64,000 nt of DNA from Flaccisagitta enflata. Taxonomy: Eukaryota > Chaetognatha > Sagittoidea > Aphragmophora. The stretch is taken from contig OZ231127.1 in the NCBI GenBank assembly GCA_965153355.1, forward strand, positions 25,420,001-25,484,000, given 5' to 3'. A program made the position numbers and the translations under genes. This document shows, one piece after another, positions 56,648 to 64,000 of the stretch (position 1 is the first letter of the stretch; each line of letters starts with the position of its first letter). The notes beneath the pieces were generated by a model. The model had not been told where the DNA came from and did no database searches. It saw nothing but the letters and a program-made list of their open reading frames with translations.

Positions 56648-57361
56648 AACTATTACTAGGCCGGACATGTTGTTGCAATAACGTCTATCGCGATGTTGTT
56701 AGCTTCTGATGCTTGCTGCACTTCGGTGTTTACAACAATGATGTTACCTAAATCATCACGATGACGGATAATGTTAATACTTATGATAGCATGTTAATGG
56801 TTTAGAGGTTCGTCATATATACCAATTATAATTGGTGAATGCATGGAGACTATAGGCAAACCGCTCACCTTGAATTGGGACGAACAGACGGATGGACCAA
56901 CTGACATGCCACTAAAAAGGCGAGATGTAACCGAAGAACCAACCGACGGGAATCGTATGCGATTGTTTTGGGTCGAGTATCAAAAATCATAAACAAAAGT
57001 TTTTGCGTTGTCAGAAATTGATGATACGGTCAAAGAAAGCACTCTATTTACTGATATCGTGACCCGGTCGCCTTCTTCGTTATGCATCGTTGTCTCTGTA
57101 ACGTTATATCATCTTCATTGTTTTGGTTACCAGACACCATCTGCAATACTTTGCCTGTTATGGTCGTGCCGTGATGGGGGGGGGGGGATGTTGGTGGCGG
57201 GGGCAGGGGGGTTGTTGTTGGGGGCACGGGGGTTAGTGGTGGGGGCAGGGGGGGTTGTTGGTTGTCATGGGCTGCAAAGGCCGACGTAGGTTCAATCCTG
57301 TCGAGGTCAAAGTTGAGAAAGAGAGAGAGGCTCAAATCTGAATCTGTTTTCGAGTCCGCTC

Positions 57362-57600
57362 TTGGACCGCTCTCGGGCCGCTCTTGGGCCGCTCTCGGGC
57401 CGCTCTCAGGTCTCTTGGGCAGCTCTCGAGCCGCTCTCAGGTCTCTTGGGCCGCTCTCAGGTCTCTTGGGCCGCTCTCGGGCCGCTCTCAGGTCTCTTGG
57501 GCCGCTCTCAGGTCTCTCGGACCGCTCTCGGGCCGCTCTCAGGTCTCTTGGGCCGCTCTCAGGTCTCTTGGGCCGCTCTCGAGCCGCTCTCGGGCCGCTG
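57362..57600. repeat. GC-rich minisatellite of GGGCCGCTCT units
   Basis: Units GGTCTCTTGGGCCGCTCTC (about 18-33 bp, compound), followed by GCTCTCGGGCCGCT. It leaves all frames open and so yields spurious Arg/Pro or Ser/Leu ORFs on both strands. Confidence 0.88.
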
Positions 57601-57764
57601 TTGGTTCGCTTTGAAGGAAGGCAAATCGCATTTGAAATGTTTCGGCTAGTTGAAATGGTTGTCGCTGTCAATAACAATCAACGCAAAAACAACTGCGGGG
57701 CCAGTTTGCCGCTTCGCCTTGCAATGGTCTGATCTGACCAAGCATGTAACGGTTTCAGTACTTT

Positions 57765-58157
57765 TACGTGCGCCAACGCACGTCATTATGAGGCTGCGCC
57801 CGTTGGTCGGTTGGTCTGTCAGTTGGTTGGTACCGCATTCGTGCCACGATCCACACGGCGTACGTTTTGGCCTACTCGACCTTGTTTTTGACTTTTTAGG
57901 TGCGGCAAAGCACCTCTATATCTGGCTGTGTCCGTTGGTCGGTCGGGTTGCTGGTAACGCATTCGTTTGACGATCCACACGTGGCATCTATTGGGCTACC
58001 TGGCCTTGTTTACCTCTTTTGAGGTGGAACAGAGCACCTCTACAGCTGGCTGTGTCCGTTGGTCGGTCGGTCAGTTGGTTGGTCGGTTGGTCTGTGGGGT
58101 AACGCATTCGTTCGACGATCCACACATCGCACCTTATCGGCCCACTTGGCCTTGTTT
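57765..58157 (+). mobile_element. Three head-to-tail HCE-like copies with different hairpins
   Basis: Copies at 57765-57887, 57897-58011 and 58020-58157 share GTTGGTCGGTCGG, TAACGCATTCG, ACGATCCACAC and end GGCCTTGTTT. Their terminal hairpins differ: ACGTGCGCCAACGCACGT, AGGTGCGGCAAAGCACCT, AGGTGGAACAGAGCACCT. Internal sites GGCGTACG, GTGGCATCT and TCGCACCT match only partly. Confidence 0.8.
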
Positions 58158-58320
58158 TGCCATCTTTTCCTATGAGAGCCAAATCTGAGAGCTATATATC
58201 AAAATCCCGGTATTTCATCATCCATATTTTCTAAAGACCAACTGCAAGCTTGATGGCCCAATGTTTCACTGTTTTTCGTCTCCATGGACGACAGCCGAAA
58301 TTTATTGCTATGAATATGAA

Positions 58321-58468
58321 ACAAGGCCGGATACACGGCAACCAGTTGCGGACGGGTGGGCAGGGGCTGAAATGCGCGTTTTCACACTTTCGAACTCGAT
58401 CATTACCGACGGACAGACCAACGAACGGACAAAGCCTCCTATAGAGTTGCGTGTCCGCAACTAAAAAA
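58321..58468 (-). mobile_element. HCE, arm type AGTTGCGGAC
   Basis: ACAAGGCCGGATACACGGCA, internal AGTTGCGGAC at 58343, terminal hairpin AGTTGCGTGTCCGCAACT with A7; arm match exact. Flanks TGAATATGAAAC and TGAATACAAAAC may be a target duplication. Confidence 0.88.
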
Positions 58469-59076
58469 ACCTGAATACAAAACGAATAAATGGAATTCAT
58501 CATCTGGTAAGGCAAGATGTTCTTCGCCTCCTCGAAGCTCTCTCTCTCTCTTATCTCTAATATGATCCTATGGCCTCATAGGTCATCGCAAACACCAAAC
58601 ACCAAAGGTGAAAAAGCCTAATCGACACAAGGTCGACGTTTAAGATTCGCGTTAAGCACCGGCGATTACTACCAGTAACATTTTGATCTTTCCGACTCGA
58701 CTTTTGACGGACAGTCCTATGACAGACGAACTGATGGAGTCAACGAGCCAAAATTGCGACTTAACGTTGACGTAGACTGTTGAGTATTGACTTCTTGTAA
58801 AAGGACGAAAAAAAAAAGACCAAAAATGGACATGAAAACCAAACAAAAAAGACCAAAAATGGACATGAAAACCAAACAAAGGACAGAGAAACAGGCTAAT
58901 TAGGCTGACTTAGACATAAGTTTTAGAGAATGAATGATTAAATGCGCAATGAACAAATGTAAATTGATTTAATGAATGAATTGGAGAAAGCATTCAGAGG
59001 TTACGGATGGGGTTTTCGTTAGGTTTAGAATGGGGTAGAGTAATGGGTCAGAGTTAGGGTAAGGAGGGGCGTGAGA

Positions 59077-59082
<6 letters not shown>
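58469..59082. other. Intergenic sequence
   Basis: Contains a duplicated 34-bp block (AAAAAGACCAAAAATGGACA) at 58814 and 58847; nothing else recognised. Confidence 0.6.
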
Positions 59083-59107
<25 letters not shown>

Positions 59108-59108
59108 T
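59083..59108. repeat. (GA)n microsatellite
   Basis: Short GA run. Confidence 0.9.
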
Positions 59109-59922
59109 TCTCTTAGAGAAGGAAAGAAATCTGTAAGACACAATCAACGTCAGAAGGGCAGACCGGTAAAAGCAGATTAATAGTCTTAATAGACAAACAG
59201 ACAGACAGACAGAATGATACGCTCCGATGGTTGTGTTTTCCAACTGACGGTTTATCTTGATCCTTGCCGATGGTGGTTGATTGAAAGAAAGGAAAATCCA
59301 AATCCCCACTCACCAGCATGGTCAGTAACATCGCCATGCAACGTCATATGCTTATTTCCATATTGCATTGCTTTCCATACGACAAGAATACTATAAGCGG
59401 GTGTGTCCGTTGGTAGGTAGGTCAGTCCGTAACGCGAAAATTTTGATGACGCGAAACTGGAAGGAAAAGAGAATCGTGGAGGGCGGACGGATCAATCTCC
59501 CCCCCCCCCAAAAAAAAAAGCCAAAAGTGACCATGCATGATATTCATATCCACTTGTTTACATTAACTTGATGACGTGACAACATTGCTTTATTTTTTTT
59601 AAAATACACCAAAAAAACAGATACCTTTCTTCTTTTATCTTCTTCATCAGTTTTTTGGTTGTTTGTTTGTCTGCAACAGCTACCATGAAATTGCAAGTCA
59701 ATGTCTAACTTGTCGGTCGGCAAAAACAAAGATCAACATGGTTTTTTTCACGACTTTTTTCACGTGGTTTTGTTGACGCGTATCAAGTCCAAAGGTATAT
59801 GCCAAATGAATGATGATGCTGTACGTAAGGCAGCGGTCTATGTCGCAATGATCAAAAATGTCTGATTTGAATTTAAATATGTTGCAGTGCACAGGAACAG
59901 CAAATTTGGGAAATCATTTCGC

Positions 59923-60057
59923 GTGAAATTCTTATCTCTCTCTGAATGCAAAATTTTGCATTTCTAAGAATATGGCCCCTTTTTTATACGTCTTTAGAAC
60001 AGGGCCATGTTCTTAGAAATGCAGATTTATGCATTCAGAGACAGATTAAGAATTTCA
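59923..60057. repeat. Near-perfect 135-bp hairpin
   Basis: CGTGAAATTCTTATCTCTCT...GAATATGGCCC pairs with GGGCCATGTTCTTAGAAATG...AAGAATTTCACG around a 20-base loop. A small foldback; no clear target duplication. Confidence 0.8.
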
Positions 60058-60943
60058 CGTAAGACAAGTCCAGGTATGGAGGCTAATTTTCTTTTTTTTC
60101 TCTTAATTTTTCCAACTGGTTTTGATCACATACATTTGATAGAGTTGTGTCCGGTGGTTTCCATGGCATTCTACTCCTTGATTTCTTTTGTAAACAAATT
60201 TCCCCCATGAGTCATTAAGAAAACTATGAATAGAAAAGTCCGCTGAAAAATAGAAAGAAAAAGAGTGCGAAAAAAGCTTACCTTAAGAACCGTCAAAAAT
60301 TATTTTTCATCTATTCTTCGGTCTGAAAATCAAAAAACTGCTCGACCAAAACATTTCTGGAAGTATAAGGTAATACCCCAAAACTAAGCTCTTGCAGTGA
60401 AGTGATTTCCTGCTCATGAATGATTCTCAATGCAAATAGATAAATGATTTATACTAAAAATATGATTTTTTTTTTTAAATTGTAAATTCATCATTTTTTT
60501 TTTCTAGAATATGATTTGACCGTGAAAACTGCCCCTTCGTGTACACCTTGACATATAAAACGATCATGCCTCGAAGCTAGGATATGAGACAAACTGCTGA
60601 TATATCATGATATCTTAAATGTGTATCCTTATGTAGGCCATTGCATGGACTAGTTAGTATGGACGGACAAATGTAGTGATTCATCATTGTGCGACTTTGG
60701 TCATTCGTCCTTCAAGGTCTTTCCGGACTGTCCCCACGAAACGGTCTTCAATAACTGGGCACATAAATTTTCTGCCCATTTCTCTTGATTTCTCATCGCT
60801 GACCTCCTCAACTATAACAGATTTATGGTCAGCCTCTGGATTTAACCCAGAAGCAAAAAGACTGCAATAAAAAGATGAAAGCTCGACGTTGTAAAACCCA
60901 GTTCAGCACAAAATCACTCATTACAATTTACGAGTCAACTAGG

Positions 60944-60947
<4 letters not shown>
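60058..60947. other. Intergenic sequence
   Basis: AT-rich, no supported gene; short frames lack coding character. Confidence 0.6.

Positions 60948-60995
<48 letters not shown>
60948..60995. repeat. (GA)n microsatellite
   Basis: About 23 GA units. Confidence 0.95.
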
Positions 60996-60996
<1 letters not shown>

Positions 60997-61130
60997 CCTA
61001 AATTTGCCTTCAAACTCTGAGTCAACCATAAATTTCTTTGGCGGTGGTAACACTTTCATTAAAGGCGTCACAGACAATTATGTAAAAATTTTGATTTTTC
61101 ATATCAGGGTCAAGAGAAGGGGAGCGAAAA

Positions 61131-61170
61131 ACAAGGCCGGATGCACGGTCCAAAACTGCACGCCTGGCAT
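61131..61170 (-). mobile_element. HCE end fragment
   Basis: ACAAGGCCGGATGCACGGTC only, followed by unrelated sequence. Confidence 0.5.
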
Positions 61171-61382
61171 TATTCGTCATAAGACCTTTGACTATGAGGT
61201 TATGAGCTTTATAAGCTGTTATTGAAGCTCTATAAGCCTCTATAAGCCTTATCTGAAGCCCTATCAGACCTATGAGCAGAACTATGACTATGAGACCCTT
61301 TATCACTAATACATAACCCTTGAATAAAATACAACGACTAATACAAAAAGGAATACGAGGAATATGAGGAAATGACAAATAA

Positions 61383-61447
61383 ATGAACGAATGAATGAAT
61401 GAATGAATGAATGAATGAATGAATGAATGAATGAATGAATGAATGAC
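61383..61447. repeat. (GAAT)n microsatellite
   Basis: About 15 GAAT units. Confidence 0.95.
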
Positions 61448-61922
61448 TGATTGAATATCTGTGAGGAAAAATGTGACATTTGGGTGCTTCACATAGCATC
61501 TTCCGATTTTTAGCAGTTTTATTTGAAGGATGTAATTTGCATAATGCAGTGGGATAAGTCAATAGTCTAACAATCTTTGAATTAGCCACTGATAATTTTC
61601 ACTCTTTATAAAATTGTTTATCTGCTTTTTAAGTAAGCTTTTTTACATTTATTTTCTGCTATTTTTTTTATTCTCAGAAATGCCATGATTTTAGTAACAA
61701 AACTATACAGGATTTTGCTGATTTCTGGGATTTCAAAAACAAAAAAAGAAGATAAAAAAATTTAAAAAAAAAAAGACGTTTTTTTTTCATGATTTTTGCT
61801 CCTCCGTATGATTTAAGTAGGATGAAGGTATACTCCCAACTTTTGCTATGTGAAGCGCCCAAATGTGACATGTTCATTAGATATTACCGTGACATGTTCA
61901 GAGTGATATCAAGCGATTTTTT

Positions 61923-62400
61923 CAGGCCTGTATATAGTTCTACATTTCAATAAAAGGATTTGGAGGTGGGGAAGGAAATTTTAAGGGGGAAAAAAAGAGA
62001 AACAAGGCCGGATACACGGCCACCAGTTGCGGACGGGTGGGCAGGGGCGGAAATGCGCGTTTTCCCATTTTTCGACTTGTGGGTTACGGACAGACGGACG
62101 GACGGACGGACAAAGCCTCTTATAGAGTTGCGTGTCCGCAGCTAAAAGGAAAATTTAGGGAAAATAAAACTTTTGGCAGTAAGGGGAAAAAAGAGAAAAA
62201 AGAAAATTTAGGGAAAATGAACTTAAGGCAGTACCAAATCATAAATATGAATTAGTAAAACACAATTTAACGCTATTTAAAAATTAAAAACACTGTTTCA
62301 TTGCTATATGGGCAAGAAAATCATTCATTTTTTAACGCGGGGAAGAAAATCAAAGGCAGGGGGGAAAAAATCTAAGGTCATAGAACTATATACGCTCCTG
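61923..62400. mobile_element. hAT-type MITE, CAGGGGTGTATA family, copy 4, split by a hairpin-capped element
   Basis: Ends CAGGCCTGTATATAG and TATATACGCTCCTG; exact 8-bp duplication GATTTTTT (61915-61922, 62401-62408). A hairpin-capped element (62002-62147) has inserted into the A/G-rich part. Confidence 0.9.
62002..62147 (-). mobile_element. HCE, arm type AGTTGCGGAC, inserted in a hAT MITE
   Basis: ACAAGGCCGGATACACGGCC, internal AGTTGCGGAC, GGGTGGGCAGGGGCGGAAAT, (GGAC)n, terminal AGTTGCGTGTCCGCAGCT with AAAA. One stem base is changed in the 3' arm. Confidence 0.9.
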
Positions 62401-62524
62401 GATTTTTTTCATTTGATGATTTTCAAAACTCGCGCACTCCCAACCGACGAACGGCAATTAAAGCATTGAAAGACGAACAGAAAGTCTTTTTATGAGGTTG
62501 GAGGACGTTGGCGCACCCAAAGCA

Positions 62525-62541
62525 GAGAGAGAGAGAGAGAG

Positions 62542-62628
<87 letters not shown>
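62525..62628. repeat. (GA)n microsatellite
   Basis: About 50 GA units with one AACGAG interruption. Confidence 0.96.
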
Positions 62629-62631
<3 letters not shown>

Positions 62632-63079
62632 CCATAGACAGACAAAATGAAACGGGTGCAGACCGAGAGACAGAGAAGACAGGCAGACTGATAAAAAACG
62701 ACAAATTTTCCCGCAGCTAAACGCTCGTTGAAAATCGGAGATAATGCTGAAAAATGAAATCCCTGCATCCATTTTCTAGTGCCACCATAAGGCATAACCA
62801 GGATGTGGAATCTGAGATAACATCTTGTCACTAACAAAACAGGGCCGAATACACAACTAAGCAAGTAATGTGAAAGAAGTGGGAAGGGGATTACTTAATT
62901 GCAAACATTATGCGGAAAACGAACTAAGCAATAAACGTATGTAGTGCATATTTCTTGTCGTGATGAAATTTTAACTGAAGTAGCCCAAATGTTTGAGGGG
63001 ACTGCTGTTTACAATTTCATCTCTAAGAGCTAACTGGAATAAGGGTTTTCATGTTTTCATTGCATGAGTGGTTTCCTGC
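62629..63079. other. Intergenic sequence
   Basis: A worn HCE start (ACAGGGCCGAATACACAACT) lies at 62839; nothing else recognised. Confidence 0.5.
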
Positions 63080-63226
63080 CAACAGAATATTTGGTCAGGA
63101 GCAATGATGCAAAAACAACTCGCTAAAAAAATCAGAAATACAGATGGACTGACAGATGGACTAAAAGACAAACCAACAGACCGACGGACAGCGAGTTATA
63201 GAGTCGCCTGCTCAAAAAATGAGTAA
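63080..63226 (-). mobile_element. Degenerate HCE
   Basis: CAGGAGCAATGATGCAAAAA, CAGACCGACGGACAGCGAGT and a worn terminus GAGTCGCCTGCTC; the GGCCGG end is lost. Confidence 0.5.
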
Positions 63227-63732
63227 AAGAGAGGAAAATAAAGAAGTGGCCGTTGACGAGGCCACACTTGCTTAGCAGAAAAATGGCAATTGAAGCATGT
63301 TTAATTTGAAATAGAAATAATGGAAGCCTTGGAAGGATTTACGTTCCAAAACAATCTGACTCAGTGGTAGTTTCATATTGCAGCGTGCAATTAGTTTTCA
63401 TTTCAAACATTTTTCATTTTGAACTTTGACCATGACAACAGAGTGTTTCAATATAATATCTGCCTTTTCCCTACCCTGTTTTTGTTCTTAGAAATTGGCT
63501 AACGATCAAAATCAGTCTAGTCCCGAACGCCAATGCTCAGGGATTCACGAACGGCTGAAAAACAGTTTTTGAGAATTCCCAACGAATGAAACGTGTCTTT
63601 GATAGTAGCCTTTTTCGCATTTTGTAGGGACGTTCCCACCTACTATCTCCTTCTTCAAACTCAATTCCTTCTGCTCGAATTTTCTGCCATGCTGTGGAGT
63701 TGGCTTTGGCCTTTGTTTTTTTTTCTGCCCAG

Positions 63733-63806
63733 TCAGTAATCTTCGAAGATTTTTTCGATGAGGACGTCGTAGCGAATTTCGTCATCGGGACTAATTTCTC
63801 CCAGAC
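63733..63806 (-). CDS. Possible minus-strand exon start near the right edge
   Basis: A pyrimidine-rich tract on the minus strand ends in TTTCTGTAG just before 63806, a good acceptor. Two frames are plausible. One reads L-G-E-I-S-P-D-D-E-I-R-Y-D-V-L-I-E-K-I-F-E-D-Y and stops at 63735-63733, which would make a terminal exon. The other (V-W-E-K-L-V-P-M-T-K) stays open to about 63537 but becomes Lys/Ser-rich, and a possible donor AG|GTGGGA occurs inside it. Sequence alone does not settle which is used, and no family is recognised. The region to its right is hairpin-capped-element debris. Confidence 0.3.
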
Positions 63807-63844
63807 CTACAGAAACGAGTAAAGCAAGACAAGTATCGCGGGGT

Positions 63845-64000
63845 TACGTTATCGTTGCAGACGGGTGGGCAGGGCCGCACAACCCCTCTAAGTCTAACAT
63901 CCCCCATCTATAACAAAAAACATTGGTAGGGCAGAAATGCGCGTTTCTTCACTTTTTGACTCAATCATTATGATTGGATGGATGGTCGGATGGATGGTCC
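63845..64000 (-). mobile_element. HCE-related sequence cut by the window edge
   Basis: CGTTGCAGACGGGTGGGCAG followed after 60 bp by GCAGAAATGCGCGTTTCTTC and (GGATGGAT)n; an insertion separates the two parts. Confidence 0.5.

Noticed and set aside
57048-57732. Long Arg/Pro-rich and Ser/Leu-rich frames on both strands
   Set aside because: All derive from the GGGCCGCTCT minisatellite and its purine/pyrimidine-rich flanks.
62002-62147. HCE as a Helitron derivative (hairpin followed by CTAA)
   Set aside because: The hairpin directly abuts the end, no consistent TC start or A/T target was found, and the long-range complement is not a Helitron feature. Not excluded, but unsupported.

Overview
The window is non-coding-rich DNA from an animal. 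It holds widely spaced exons with GT/AG splice sites and kilobase-scale introns, one immunoglobulin-superfamily (IgSF) membrane protein, a degenerate non-LTR retrotransposon, long dinucleotide microsatellites and many short DNA transposons. An invertebrate bilaterian with a repeat-loaded genome fits best; the phylum cannot be decided from the sequence. No bacterial operon, tRNA, rRNA or CRISPR array was seen. The TTAGGG-type satellite at 33.4-34.0 kb agrees with a metazoan telomere motif but lies internally.

Genes. One plus-strand gene is well supported: exons 4343-4978 (tentative), 6907-8560, 30016-30206 and 41140-42165, with introns of about 1.9, 21.5 and 10.9 kb. All junction phases agree (0, 1, 0), and the second intron splits one Ig domain exactly between its W-L-K strand and the rest. 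The predicted product (about 1168 aa) has an acidic and Pro-rich N-terminus, a His/Arg tract, a hydrophobic segment, three Ig-like domains, a transmembrane helix and a cytoplasmic tail. On the minus strand there are good exon candidates at 44348-44040 and 4292-4107 (phase-compatible, possibly one gene that encloses the IgSF gene) and a weaker one at 63806. A 5'-truncated reverse transcriptase lies at 16661-15939 (minus).

Repeats. Most of the window is mobile-element debris in recognisable families. (1) HCE, hairpin-capped elements of about 130-260 bp: one end is a hairpin of the type AGTYGCG-loop-CGCRACT followed by an A-run, the other end has a GGCCGTGTATCCGGCC hairpin, and the middle holds (GTCC/GTCG)n. 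(2) GCF, GC-box foldbacks with inverted ends GGGCAGCGGCCCC around 21-22 bp minisatellites. (3) hAT-type elements with exact 8-bp target duplications: four short copies (19439, 35342, 36567, 61923), one at 49540, and a giant 5.5-kb foldback at 46690-52206. (4) TA-flanked mariner/pogo-like MITEs (11766, 12697, 27534, 31096, 35805, 52210). (5) A 641/642-bp foldback with 10-bp duplications (14400, 24894). Several are nested, so relative ages can be read directly.

The most unusual signal is in HCE. The arm-plus-loop sequence of the terminal hairpin differs between copies, and in at least 14 copies the complementary 9-10 bases recur near the opposite end and change in step with it. Each copy can therefore fold either locally or end-to-end, with its own private sequence.
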